NCBI GenBank assembly: GCA_965644295.1
Contig: CBFFRP010000358.1
Span: 62,001-126,000 of the forward strand
Length of the DNA: 64,000 nt
Direction: 5' to 3'
From: Paraphysomonas bandaiensis
Taxonomy: Eukaryota; Chrysophyceae
Shown: positions 44,061 through 54,504 of the stretch, piece by piece
How positions within the stretch are numbered: position 1 is the first letter of the stretch
How the letters are laid out: every line of letters begins with the position of its first letter
Translations under genes and position numbers: made by a program
Notes under the pieces: model-generated
Seen by the model: only the letters and a program-made list of their open reading frames with translations
Told to the model about the DNA's origin: nothing
Database searches by the model: none

Positions 44061-44073
44061 AATTGAGAGGGAG
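44061..44073 (+). promoter_or_regulatory. Polypurine tract
   Basis: AATTGAGAGGGAG directly before the 3' LTR; the same tract precedes the LTRs or LTR relics at 14485 and 45221. Confidence 0.85.
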
Positions 44074-44393
44074 TGTTGAGTTTTGCTGTTTGTGAGCAAT
44101 TAAAAGCTGTAGTTTCCAAGATATTAGAATTATATCCGTTACTCAAAGAATACAGTAGTAGCTAGCTGTAGTATGAGAACCAATAATATGATAGCCATTG
44201 TAGTGATAAAACTGAAATATACTGACTGTACAAGATAGTGACGATGTAAGATCGTACTAGAAATGGTTGGTGTAGTAGAGATAGAAAGAGTTGGTGAACG
44301 TCAATGAATGAAGTATGGTATCTCTTATAATTATATAATATTCCATATAAGTGTTAACAAAGGTCTTATTACTAAAAATGTCTATTTCTAACA
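44074..44393 (+). repeat. 3' LTR
   Basis: 320 bp, identical by eye to the 5' LTR; followed by the TTAAG duplication. Confidence 0.95.
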
Positions 44394-44434
44394 TTAAGAA
44401 GCACATTGAGATCTAAGTACCTACGACATAGGAG

Positions 44435-44548
44435 CAAGGCTGCGTAACAATTATATTAATTGCAACTAAATTGCAAATGTTTTTAGCAATTAAATTGCAA
44501 TTATTAAATAAATTCCATTGCAATTAAATTAATTGTTACGCAGCCCTG
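44435..44548. mobile_element. hAT-type MITE, 114 bp
   Basis: Ends CA(A/G)GGCTGCGTAACAATTA in inverted orientation, flanked by 8-bp near-repeats CATAGGAG (44427-44434) and CATAGAAG (44549-44556). The interior is AATTG-rich. Non-coding. Related ends are at about 18061 and 12346. Confidence 0.75.
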
Positions 44549-44591
44549 CATAGAAGAGAATAAGAGTTCTGACTATTGTGAGGCTAACTCC

Positions 44592-45010
44592 CTCAACAAA
44601 GTCGGACTCGAACCTTTTCTTGGTGTTCAGGGGGACAAGTACCGGAGATATCTCTCCGAGAAGCTAACGTGAGCCGCAAACATAGACAGCAGATAACGTT
44701 CTGCCCTCCACTCAAAGTCTAATGCTTGTGTGGCACAAGGTGGGACACTAATCAGTGTCACTTGGGTCTTGACCAATAAATAGATATCCAAGAATGGGCC
44801 CACTTCAAGGATATCCGGGGTAATAGACTGTCTGCTGAAGAAGTCAAGCATCCGGGCTGTTCACCCTAAGGACTCAAATATCCTGAAGTTAGCAGATAGA
44901 TGTCAGGTATATCAACCTTCTGCATGCTCACTGGCTTGCTTTGAGTGATAGAGTTAAAGTGGAGGCGGTCGCACCTTGGTGCTTGCGGCGACGCGCGAGC
45001 AGCCCCCATA
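44592..45010 (+). repeat. Dispersed repeat family A, longest copy
   Basis: Begins CTCAACAAAGTCGGACTCGA and ends GGTGCTTGCGGCGACGCGCG. It contains all blocks of the 4931-5245 copy plus about 100 extra bases (44680-44790). A 74-codon minus frame within it is probably chance. The minus strand carries GGTTCGAGTCC, identical to a tRNA B-box consensus, but not in a tRNA-like fold and not kept in the other copy. Confidence 0.75.
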
Positions 45011-45117
45011 GCGTCAAATAGTAGGCTATTAGTAAATTAAATACTAGATAGATATTTGTTTAGTTTTAACTCTTTTATGCCAATTGCTAAATTATACAGA
45101 GTGAGGCTAACTGAAAT

Positions 45118-45460
45118 GCCGGAGTCATACGTCTACCGATTGGTTTTGGTGGTTGCGTAGTATTCATCAGTTATGTCTCGTGTTATGAAGATTCAATCTA
45201 CAGCTTTAATTGAGAGGGAGTAACTCTGCAATCAATCAAAACTTGCATTTTAATGAATAAGAAATATGACTGTTACTTACACGATGCAGTAGATGTTAAA
45301 AAACAGTATTACATGAACAGTTCCTAACGATATAATATATATATTGACTGTATATAAGATCATGACTATCTAAGATCTGATAGTATTGTTTGGTAGTAGT
45401 GAGAATATAAATTAAGTGAATGACAATACTTTATAGAAGATGTTGATCGCAATTTCCATA
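45118..45460 (+). mobile_element. copia relic: 3' internal region and decayed LTR
   Basis: GAGGCTAACTGAAATGCCGG through GGTGGTTGCGTA and TTGAGAGGGAG (ending 45220) matches 43963-44073. The LTR-like part after 45221 is diverged and resembles the long subfamily at 14485. Inactive. Confidence 0.6.
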
Positions 45461-45992
45461 ATTATTGAGTATATACTTTCTGTCTGTTCAGTTAATGGAG
45501 TTAAACCATCCTGCGAATATCGATTTCACTTGCATGGAACATAACTTGATCACAGTATGCATTCCCTCAGTGCCCTACTGAGGAATAAGAGTACAGTTAC
45601 TGTAACTACAGTACATCACTGAAATTGCTTTTTTGAGATTACGCAATGTCGGCTCTCATTCGACTGAGATATACTTATGTAATAATTGTATGAATGGTAA
45701 ATGAATTGAACAGGAACAGGTACATATGTAAAAGAATAATCAATCTAATTTAAACGCATTACAAGTCAATGCTCACTCAGTTTAGATTTCAACAGCACAC
45801 ATGACATTAGTTAATTATTAATTAGAACTATATATTAATTAAGCATAAAGTGCTAGTCCCATTTTTAAGATATAATATAAGTAATCTAATTTCCAGTGTA
45901 ATAGCAATGTTACCTCACAACGAAACCACTCCACAGCCTAAAAATAATTGATGTGTTTATCTTTGAATGCTCATATAATTTCAAACATAATA
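45461..45992. other. Intergenic, no gene seen
   Basis: AT-rich with dense stops; the right end is probably 3' UTR of the acetate kinase gene. Confidence 0.5.
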
Positions 45993-47425
45993 CTATCTCT
46001 GGCCCACAACCCGAAGAGTCTCTCGAGCTATTTGCAGCTCTTCATCCGTGGGTACTACTAATAGCATTATTGACGAAGATGATGTGGAAATAACTTCATC
46101 GTTACGTTCATTCCGTGCATCGTCAAGGGACATGGATTCAAAACATTTCAAATGAGATAAAATCTTTTTACGAATGAGAGAACTATTTTCACCGATGCCA
46201 CCTGTGAAAACGATTGCATTCAAGGGACCTGGAAGCGCAGCTACAAGAGCTAACATTTCTCTAGCTGCTTGATGCGCAAACATATCCAATGCCAGGACAC
46301 ATCGCTGTTGTATATCTTCCAGTACCCCATCCCTAGATATTTCTTTCCTGTCCCCGTTGTCACTTCGACGCATACCACAGGCCACCGAATATTTTTTATC
46401 TACACTAGTTTCGGTGGAATCATCGGGGGCTGAGCCATTCGGGTAGGCAGCATTCACTACGTCTCTGAAGTCGTGTGACAATCCGGACACACCTAGAAGT
46501 CCAGATTTTTTATTGAGTATGTCCATAATAGTGGGCATGCCACCCTCTAAAGCAGATGATAGATGACCGATTACAGAAGGATCAAGAGAACCACATCTAG
46601 TTGCCATCATAAGCCCACCTAGTGGGGTAAATCCCATGGTCGTGTCTCTGCAAGTATATTTAGGTGTTTCATCAACTGGGCAAAAAGACAGAGAGACAGC
46701 AGCCGCGGAGCAACCAGAGCCTAAATGAAAAATTATTGCCTGTTGGTCACGTTCCCGAAAGTCACAGGAATTCGTACTTAAGATACTATACAGACGATCG
46801 GATACATATGAGTAACTTATTCCGTGGAAACCGTATTTTCTGATGCGATGAGCGAGGGAGATTTCTAAGGGAAGAGGGTAGAGATGTACGTGTGGTGGGA
46901 TGGTGTTGTGGAATGCAGTATCAAACACAGCCACGTGGTCGACGTTCGGGAAGACTTCTTTGCATAACTGAATGCCCCGTAAATTGTGAGGATTGTGTAA
47001 CCTGAAGTCACGTCATCATATTACTACAAACACATATACATGTCAGTATCGCGAATCACTTACGGTGCCAGTGGAAAGAGATCCTGCAGCTGTCTCTCTG
47101 CCTCATCTGTGACGATGAGTGGGGCCGAGAAGGCGCTGCCCCCATTAACGAACCTGTGGCCCACAGCCCTCACGCTATCACCAGCACACACTTCCCGCAG
47201 AACCTCCCGCACACAGTCACTGTATTCCCTCCCTGTGAGTCTCTCTATGGTTCCTTTGGTCCTCCCTTCCCTCCTCGTACCTCGAGCTGAGGAAGATTCA
47301 TGCACACTCACCACCTCATATTTCACAGAGGAGGACCCGCAGTTCAGGACTAACACTCCTCCGTTACTTCTGTTGTTGCTGAAGGATCGCCGGATGGTTC
47401 GTGCTGACAGGGTCGAGGGCCTCAT
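45993..47425 (-). CDS. ackA: Acetate kinase, probably organellar
   Basis: Exon 1 47425-47064 and exon 2 47001-45993, with a 62-nt GT-AG intron, give 456 residues. The enzyme interconverts acetate + ATP and acetyl phosphate + ADP. Family motifs in order: VLVLNCGSSSVKYE near the N-terminus, GHRFVNGG (substrate Arg), LAPLHNP spanning the splice junction, VFDTAFHNTIPP, YGFHGISY (the family usually has TSH, so the second His is Tyr here), HLGSGCSAAA, DTTMGFTPLGGLMMATRCGS, FTGGIGENS, PTDEELQIA. Length is above the usual ~400 through a 23-residue basic Ser/Arg-rich N-terminal extension (mitochondrial-type presequence) and an insertion around KYSVACGMRRSDNGDRKEIS. No phosphotransacetylase or phosphoketolase is nearby. 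Divergent from the gene at 47684. The intron rules out bacterial contamination. Confidence 0.92.
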
Positions 47426-47683
47426 CTGTCCTTAAGAATATGCGCAGCAGACGCTCATAGATACACAGAGCACACCCCTCGCTCATACAGGACTACAACA
47501 GAGTACACTGGAATACAGACTCCACAAAAAAACCCAAAACTCACAAGACTGACCCTTAAAAACCCTTAAAAACCCTAAAAAATGAGGAAATATCAGAGAT
47601 AGCAGTGTGGTGTATACTGTTTCAGTGCGTTGTAGAATGAGTCCTCAATGAGTCTGTGCATATACACACCCACTTATCGTGAT
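47426..47683. promoter_or_regulatory. Divergent upstream region, acetate kinase / glycosyltransferase-like
   Basis: 258 bp between chosen ATGs, the shortest such gap here. It includes GTGTATACTG near 47611 and ACCCTTAAAAACCCTTAAAA direct repeats at 47551-47579. Promoter role inferred. Confidence 0.45.
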
Positions 47684-48802
47684 ATGCACCTAACGCGTAT
47701 CGTGTTGCTTTATCTGGCAGCTACTGGAGCTCTCTTCGCCGATGAGCTGACAGAGAGCGGTCTGGTCTCATACTTGAGTCGGGTGGGTGCATCCATCCCG
47801 TATGAAGAGTCCAGCCACGACAGGTCATGCCCTCTCATAAGCATACGCAGCGCCATCAAGCGACTGAAGCTACCGGGAAGCAACCCCCATGTGCTGGTTC
47901 ATACACCGTGCTTTTCCACTGACTCGTTTGGGAACATGTGGTCCAACTATGTGGAGGCCAGAATATGCGCTAATGTGTCTGGTTTGCACTATGTAGCCCC
48001 TACAATGAGATGGAAGCACATGCGCGGTGATCCGTACTTAGATTCTGTTCCAGCGATTGTGTTTAATTCGAACAAGCAACGTTTAGGGTTCAACGAGGTG
48101 ATGGCCACATGCAAGTGCCCTTCCCTCTGTCACGAGTCTCCGGAAGGCTTGTTGCACAAATACCCCAACATGGTCCGTGATATGTTTCTGCCTCCGGTAC
48201 TTCACCATTCGACATCTATGACCGATGTGCGAGTGTCATCCAGCTGGAGACACACCCTAAAAGCTCCCTACAGCAACAACACGAAGGTTTTGCCGGCTGT
48301 CCCATCTACTGCCATACACTACCGTTGCGGCGATAACACCGTCGGAGCGTACGGGTTTCTGCCCTTTAGAGTCATTAAGAATAGGGTTCCTTATGGTCAA
48401 GAGACTATTTATATTTTAGCAGAGCCAGCCACTAGGAAAACTAAGTTTCAGCAGCAGCAGCGTTGTAATATCATCCTCGACAGGCTGCACGCTTATGTGG
48501 CTAATCACTTCAAAACCTCTACCGTTTTGACTCTTAGAGGTGCCAATATGTATGATGACGTTGCGCGGTTGACATTAGCGGAAACTGTAGTTTGCAGTGT
48601 GAGCACTTTTTGCTTCTTCCCTGCGTTGGCGTCATCCCGAACAGTATATTTTCCAGTCACAGATCTGGTTGCAAAGTCCAGGAAGCCGTTCTACCGTCCG
48701 AACTTCATATGGCTTAACAAAGACAGCGAGAAGGTATTGCTTGGTCCTAAGAGTCTTCGGATGGATATTAAAACTCTCATTGCTACTCTAACTGCATCTT
48801 AG
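47684..48802 (+). CDS. Secreted/Golgi glycosyltransferase-like protein
   Basis: An upstream ATG at 47648 is also in frame, but the Met at 47684 directly precedes a good signal segment (MHLTRIVLLYLAATGALFAD); the protein is 372 residues (384 from 47648). Motifs: HYRCGDNTVGAYGFLPF near residue 208, CNIILDRL, LRGANMYDDVARLTLAETVV and CSVSTFCFFPALASSRTVYF. A His-(Tyr)-Arg-Cys-Gly-Asp segment followed by a D..RL..A..VVCS.STF block recalls the donor-binding region of fucosyltransferase-like GT-B enzymes (HxRxGD ... S.F), but the match is distant. Single exon. Donor and acceptor unknown. Confidence 0.5.
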   Translation: MHLTRIVLLYLAATGALFADELTESGLVSYLSRVGASIPYEESSHDRSCPLISIRSAIKRLKLPGSNPHVLVHTPCFSTDSFGNMWSNYVEARICANVSGLHYVAPTMRWKHMRGDPYLDSVPAIVFNSNKQRLGFNEVMATCKCPSLCHESPEGLLHKYPNMVRDMFLPPVLHHSTSMTDVRVSSSWRHTLKAPYSNNTKVLPAVPSTAIHYRCGDNTVGAYGFLPFRVIKNRVPYGQETIYILAEPATRKTKFQQQQRCNIILDRLHAYVANHFKTSTVLTLRGANMYDDVARLTLAETVVCSVSTFCFFPALASSRTVYFPVTDLVAKSRKPFYRPNFIWLNKDSEKVLLGPKSLRMDIKTLIATLTAS

Positions 48803-50400
48803 ACAAGTAGTTATATGCAGTACTTTACAGGCGGTTCTTAGATATCTGGGGCTTGTATGGCAAAGTGTGTTGCACGTTTCATTAATTTCACCACAGCTCC
48901 TAAGCAGGCTATATCATTTTGCAGTCAAACTTTTGAAACGTGTGTGGAAAGCCTGAGTATTGAAATTTTGGATAAGAGATGATACTCGTTTCGAAAGGTT
49001 AAATTGCAGTTTATCTTAATGATATCCATATGCCAAACTTAGAAAAATCGAAGTTTTATTGGAGTTGACAGGCTGTCGTTGTGTAATTATTGTTATCTAC
49101 CGAGTTATATAAGGCTATATTTTCCCGGCGGTGATATGAGTATTCTATTGAATTTACAGGTTAAGTTTTTGACAAGATTTGGATAAGTCAATATAATATT
49201 ATAAAGTGTTGTATTTTTAGTGCTTTTGTATATCTTCGCTTGCTATATCATTATCCTCGCTCTGATAGTACATTGCCCCAGAATTGAGTCATTCACCTTC
49301 GCTTGCTGAACATATAATATCATATAACTATTGCTGCTTCCTTACAATTACTACAGAAAGAGTCTCTCTGAGAGACCAGCAACACAAAACCTATCAGCCT
49401 ACGGCTTACGGTACTGAACCCATTTCTTGTGACATATTGACCCCCTGTTATAGCCCTATTCACTCTAAACTTTGGAATTTATCCCTTTTCTAGCAAATAC
49501 GAATGCATCACGAACGTAACATATATCATATCGGTGTCATAACCAGGGTGGCGATTAGGGGTAGATTTGATCAAAACACCTCATGAGCAGATATGGAGAA
49601 TCAATCCACTGAAACTATACTGTCAAAAAAATAATAACAAACGGTTTCTTAGCCTGTTCACAAATTGTACGTAATAAATATGAAAGAGATGACGGTCGAA
49701 TACTTTGGAACCGTGTACTGAACAGTAATAGTTTGGGCGGATATGGCGATCATTGACTGTTTAGACTGGCGTGCTCTTACAGATCACAAGAAAAACATAT
49801 CTATACGAGGGATGGCAGCATCAATTTAAACAGTATGGAGTTTACTATTTGGTGAATAGCTTGACAGAGACAGTACAAATTCTAATATTGAACATGAATA
49901 GCGTTCTTCGTTGCAGGTATGTATCAGAATTGCTCGAAGCAATATTAATAGATGAGTGATGTGATTATGAAGCATAATTTATGATTAATTTAATATATTA
50001 TCACACAAGCATGAGCAATATATATCAATATATTACAATATACTGCGAGGCCAAATTTTGCTAAAATAATTATCAATATATTGTAGCGAGCAAAATTAAA
50101 TATATGCAATATCTGTAATTTGACATTGTCATAATTGGTGTAAAAATCTAGTCAAGTTGATGGAAAACCTAGATTTCAATAATTACCATTCTGAGTTTAA
50201 CAGCGACTAAGTTGAATAGGTGCTTATGGTATATACGTATTTACCTATGCACAGTTCTTGAAAAAATAAGAGCAGGTTAATTATCTTGCTATTACATACT
50301 ACTGCAACTAAATATAAAAGTGCTTTATGCTATATGCCTCATATCACACTTCTCTACAAACTAGGGTTCCTGCCACGAAAATGAGCCCAACACCGACGAC
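48803..50400. other. Intergenic, 1.6 kb, no gene seen
   Basis: AT-rich. CAATATATT-type inverted motifs at 50006-50095 (with GCGAGCAAAATT / AATTTTGC) may be an old MITE. Short open frames at 49284 and 49771 have no features. Confidence 0.5.
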
Positions 50401-51513
50401 TTAACAATGCCAGTGTTCCTCTGTCGCCCTTCTGTACAATAGACGCTTGGCGTACTCATACAACTCTATGTCCGCGGCATTTCGAGCACGCAGGTGTCTA
50501 ATGATAGCAGGAGGCATTAAGTCAGTATATCTTCCTGATATATTTAAAGTGCGTTTGTGTTTTTGGATGAAGCCGGGACGCGCATGCAATTTCAGGAGCT
50601 TCTCAGCAAGGTTGTGCGATATATTCAGAGTCTTCATGAGCGCTCCAGTGCTGCAGGTGGAATGTTGCTCGTCTGACAGAATAAAATCAAAATATTTATC
50701 GAGCATATGCTTGGCAGTGGCAAGCCGGCGAGGAGCTCTTTCATATGCCAGGGCGACATCACAACCGAACCCCCGTGCCACATGACTGTCACTCAGATTC
50801 ACCAAACTATAGTTGTTGGTAACGAACCCGTGGGCATCAGGAATACAAAAAGATTTATTGTGCTGACAGCCTTCAGAAGAATTGACCTGCTGTGCAAACA
50901 ATTTCTGCGCAGAGTAATCATAAGGTATCTTGCCAGCTGTTAGCCGTGTCACAAAATAGTTGTCCAGATAGCCATCGCGAACAGTTGAATGATTCATCCA
51001 ACGGTACCACAGATCTTCATTGGTTCTAATGTATTCCAGAGCCTCTAGTGTGGTATTTAGATGACAGCTACAAATTGTAGGATCAACCCACGTATTGCTA
51101 CACACATCTCGACAAGGGCGGGCGAATCTTTTTATAGTGCCTAAACCTAATCCAGTCTGAGTCGATGCAAAAAAAGCTTGTGAACCTATCCGAGAAATAG
51201 GATCCCGTAAATTCGTGAATAGAACCCAATGACGAGAACTATCGGACCGCGCATGAAATATATTTTTGCATAAAGGTTCGTTGTAGCATTTATATTCATT
51301 ATGAAAGATGGTTGCGAACTTGAGAGGGGCAGACGTATTCGCATACCAGTATCGCAACATTTCAATTATATTAGTGCCCCCTGCCTTCCTCATATGAAAT
51401 AACACCAGCGTTTTATTTGAATCTGGTGTGTTTCGGTTCATACTATCGGAGAGTGTGAGCTCATGAGACAGTGAGACGGCTGTCAGCAGAGTGAGTAGAG
51501 AGACTGCACTCAT
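50401..51513 (-). CDS. Golgi sulfotransferase-like protein (Sulfotransfer_2 type)
   Basis: 370 residues from the ATG at 51513 (the frame extends a few codons upstream to a GTG). An N-terminal hydrophobic signal or anchor (MSAVSLLTLLTAVSLS) is followed by FHMRKAGGTN (residues 39-48), matching the 5'-phosphosulfate loop of PAPS-dependent sulfotransferases, and TNLRDPISRIGSQ (R103, S107), matching the 3'-phosphate motif. Many N-glycosylation sequons and about a dozen Cys fit a lumenal Golgi enzyme. Sulfation of a polysaccharide or glycoprotein is the likely role; acceptor unknown. Single exon, head to head with the SNARE gene. Confidence 0.75.
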   Translation of the reverse strand: MSAVSLLTLLTAVSLSHELTLSDSMNRNTPDSNKTLVLFHMRKAGGTNIIEMLRYWYANTSAPLKFATIFHNEYKCYNEPLCKNIFHARSDSSRHWVLFTNLRDPISRIGSQAFFASTQTGLGLGTIKRFARPCRDVCSNTWVDPTICSCHLNTTLEALEYIRTNEDLWYRWMNHSTVRDGYLDNYFVTRLTAGKIPYDYSAQKLFAQQVNSSEGCQHNKSFCIPDAHGFVTNNYSLVNLSDSHVARGFGCDVALAYERAPRRLATAKHMLDKYFDFILSDEQHSTCSTGALMKTLNISHNLAEKLLKLHARPGFIQKHKRTLNISGRYTDLMPPAIIRHLRARNAADIELYEYAKRLLYRRATEEHWHC

Positions 51514-52068
51514 AACACTCACAGAGCACTAGTAAGGTCTCTGTATGAGTATGTGTGTGTGATAGCAGGTGTGGGATCGGGTCATTGCTGTCATCCACAT
51601 GACTGACCTGATTGACTCCATCAGACATGCAGTTCATGTATGTCGCCGTCCACTTAGCCTCCTGAGATACACATAAACACGACATGAGACCTATGAGTCG
51701 CTCTTCACATCAGCTGATGACAATGTTGTGACGAAGATGGAACATACTGCTGTGGGCTGTCGGCTTCACTCGCTCTATCGTCCATGTACAGAAGGAGATA
51801 CCCACCCAATCAAATCCGAGATATCAGAGTTGTAATTTTCAGTTTAGTTTAGTTGACTGCTGAAGATATGCGATTAAATATATCCCATATATGGGATAAG
51901 AGCAGGTACTATGACTGTGTTATGAGCAGGGTTATGTATCTACAATACACACACACACACATATGTATGAGAACGGAGTACACTGATAGTTATATTAAGC
52001 GACTTCTCGGTTCATAAGTAACCTACACACTAAAGAAAAAGACATCACAAACAGAAATTCCTGTTAGT
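51514..52068. promoter_or_regulatory. Divergent upstream region, sulfotransferase / SNARE
   Basis: 555 bp with a palindrome ATATCCCATATATGGGATA near 51877-51896 and an (AC)n run at 51950-51960. No gene seen. Confidence 0.4.
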
Positions 52069-53405
52069 ATGGATCGTCGAGCAGCCAATGAGAAGATGCT
52101 GAGAGAGGCCACTGATACTCAGAGCAAGACGAAGGAGGCGGTTACTCGCATCCAGCAGCAGACGGCCGCCACAGAGGAGCTGGGCGCTGCTACTCTTGAA
52201 GAGCTTCGAGCACAAGGCCGACAGATGGATGAGATTAATGCCGATGTGAATGAGGTGAACAATAAGCTTGACACCGCCCAGGGCCTGCAGGACAGGTTCG
52301 ACGCATGGTCCGGCAACATCTTCGGTTTCAAGAAGCGCGCTGCTAACAAAGAGGCCGCCAGTGAAATTGCATCTCGTGCAAGGGAAGAACTTCAAAACAT
52401 AAAGGAAGTCTTCGAGAATGAAAAGTACGACATGATGAGTCGGAAGTGGAGATCTGTTGGCATGACACTTTGCAACAGTCCCAGTACCAAGGCTCCTGAA
52501 TTGTTCGATCCCAATTCCCAGGGTGCAGTAGGCGGGGGTCATACCAAGTGGGACATCGACTTCGGGTTTGCAGGGATAGACAGAGAGGGATGGACTTATG
52601 CCAATGACTTCGCGTACCTGAATAAGCACGGCGCTGGTAATATCACTTTTTGTTTGAAACAACTGTTAATGACCTTCTCACATTATAGGTACCCCCGAAC
52701 CAGCCTGGAACTCTTATGCGCGCCGTAGGAAATGGAAATATAGTGAAAAGAGCGGTAACGAAGTAGTTGACGGGTAGGTCACACTTTAAATTAAAATCAA
52801 CTATCCATTAAATCATTGTGGTTGACTGCTACTTGCAGAGTCCGAGCACGCAACAAGGAGCGTATCTCCGCCCGTCAAAACCAAGCCCATGGTCAGACTG
52901 AGAAGATTGGCTACGTTCCCAGGAACAATGTGAGCGCAATGAAGGCATCAGGCTTAACAAGCACCAACCGGACTGCTAAGAACAAGGAGGAGCTGGACGA
53001 AGAATCGAAGAAAGGTCTTGCAGTACTGAGCCAAGGTACTATGATGGGGCAATTCATGCTGAAATTTCAATAGGCATCGCATGTTTGGATAGTAGGCTGA
53101 CATTAGCTGTTTACAGGTGACGCTGAGATTGATCAGGGTATAGATGCGATCTCAAAGGGGCTCGATAACTTATCGTCGATTGCCAACAACATGAAGGAAG
53201 AGGTACTCACTCACCTGTACTCCACACTTTCATGTTCAATTGCTGTGTTTTTTGCCATATGAATAAAGACGAATATATTTACGTAATACCTTGTTTGCAG
53301 ACTAGGAGCCACAATAAGAAATTGGAAGCTATTGAGAGCAACATGGAAAGGGCGGCCAACAAACAAGCTGTCGTCAATGCCAGACAGAGGAGGTTCCTCT
53401 CTTAG
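52069..53405 (+). CDS. SNAP-25-like Qbc-SNARE with an internal DysF-like domain
   Basis: Exons 52069-52636, 52689-52773, 52839-53035, 53117-53202 and 53301-53405 (GT-AG) give 346 residues. Residues about 18-72 form an N-terminal Qb-type SNARE helix with Q49 (RAQGRQMDEI) at the expected zero layer. Residues about 115-210 look like a DysF (dysferlin/peroxin) fold: VFENEKYDMMSRKW, GWTYANDF, NSYARRRKWKY. The C-terminal helix (GIDAISKGLDNLSSIANNMK .. NKKLEAIESNME) is the Qc motif, where the zero-layer position appears to be His316, not Gln. No transmembrane helix; no Cys cluster for palmitoylation in the linker. It should act in membrane fusion with a syntaxin and an R-SNARE. Confidence 0.8.
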
Positions 53406-53800
53406 TTTTAATGCCAACAAGCTCGCACATCCACCCTTGCACAGACCTATGTATGTCATTCATCTATTAACATATTTGATTATATCTATTTCTCCGTTTC
53501 TAATGTTCAGCGCACCCCTTAAACTGTAACTTGCATAGCTAGCCATCTATCTCCCGAGTCATCTAACTTCCCCTGTCTTTCTAGTTTATATATCATCCTT
53601 CCCTCATCAACATTCATATATAACTCTTCCTTTCTTCAATGTGACATCAAAGTTGCAGCATGAATCGCATGTAGTGGTGGTGTGCGTTATGTATTACCGT
53701 ATTACCAGTGAGATCTATAGTAGGTAATGTCAATTATCTACACTAGTAGTAAGGCCCGAATTAAGTCCATAAGATATGAAGCTGCAAATCATTGGTTGTC
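53406..53800. other. 3' flank of the SNARE gene, no gene
   Basis: Pyrimidine-rich, stops in all frames; probably 3' UTR then intergenic. Confidence 0.4.
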
Positions 53801-53995
53801 ATTATTTATACATGTCGCTAACTAACAAACTCATTCTTGAATACTGTGCTCCTCTTTGGCAGATATCTTGGAGACTTTGTACTTCCTCATAGGAATGTTT
53901 CTGTTGGAAATTGCACATTCTTAACTAGATCTCAGAGAGAACTTGTCGTTAGACTAGATAGATTACTTAATATCATTTACATGAAGTTGTGATAA
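53801..53995 (+). pseudogene. Possible non-LTR retrotransposon RT fragment
   Basis: One frame reads LYMSLTNKLILEYCAPLWQ, which resembles the thumb segment (I.P.LEY.APVW type) just after the palm in LINE reverse transcriptases. It is closed by a stop near 53889. Only about 30 codons match, with no YADD box upstream. Weak. Confidence 0.3.
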
Positions 53996-54504
53996 ACAAC
54001 ACAAACTCATTTTGTTCCGCGCTTAAGCTCCTACACATGTGAACTGTGAACCTCTCGCTATTAAATATGTCTTAAAAGATCAAACTATATCAGTTTCTCA
54101 ATATCATCACAGCATTTGTACGTCACTATATCTCACTGTATTCTCGTACATTGTCTTCAAGTGACATACTAGAATAAGATCCATATTCTAATATCGTCTG
54201 AAGGGTAGAGTGTATCAAAATTTCTGCTTATCAATATAGCTTGGTACTGCATACTGCATACTACAGAACAATGAGACATACAATACCAGTAAGGCCCAGT
54301 GCAGTATACTGTATAGTCGAAGTCTTGTGACTAGTAGATAATTATTGCAGAGTTGTAAAACTCTCGACTTCATTACTAACTCTTTAGTCAGTGTGAATAA
54401 TGGTTGCACGATAAAGAACCATTGTATTAGTAATAATAGAAGTTATCGTACAGATACGAAATTTTGATCAAAATCTAAACACACTTTGGCTATATAATAC
54501 CTAA
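53996..54504. other. Intergenic, no gene seen
   Basis: AT-rich, dense stops. GCATACTGCATACT short repeat at 54247-54262. Confidence 0.45.

Larger units (their letters stand above)
38957..44398 (+). mobile_element. Ty1/copia retrotransposon with identical LTRs and 5-bp TSD
   Basis: Target duplication TTAAG at 38957-38961 and 44394-44398. 320-bp LTRs begin TGTTGAG and end CTAACA. The primer binding site follows the 5' LTR, and polypurine tract GAGAGGGAG precedes the 3' LTR. Internal order gag - protease - integrase - RT - RNase H identifies Ty1/copia (Pseudoviridae-type). The two LTRs look identical base for base, so insertion is recent, yet the coding region has a frameshift and a deletion. 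Confidence 0.96.

Noticed and set aside
44592-45010. tRNA or SINE promoter suggested by GGTTCGAGTCC on the minus strand
   Set aside because: No paired T-arm or acceptor stem forms around it and the 4931 copy lacks it; kept only as a remark.
45993-47425. Bacterial contamination, because acetate kinase is typical of bacteria
   Set aside because: The gene is interrupted by a 62-nt GT-AG intron in a conserved motif, has a presequence-like extension and lies among spliced eukaryotic genes.
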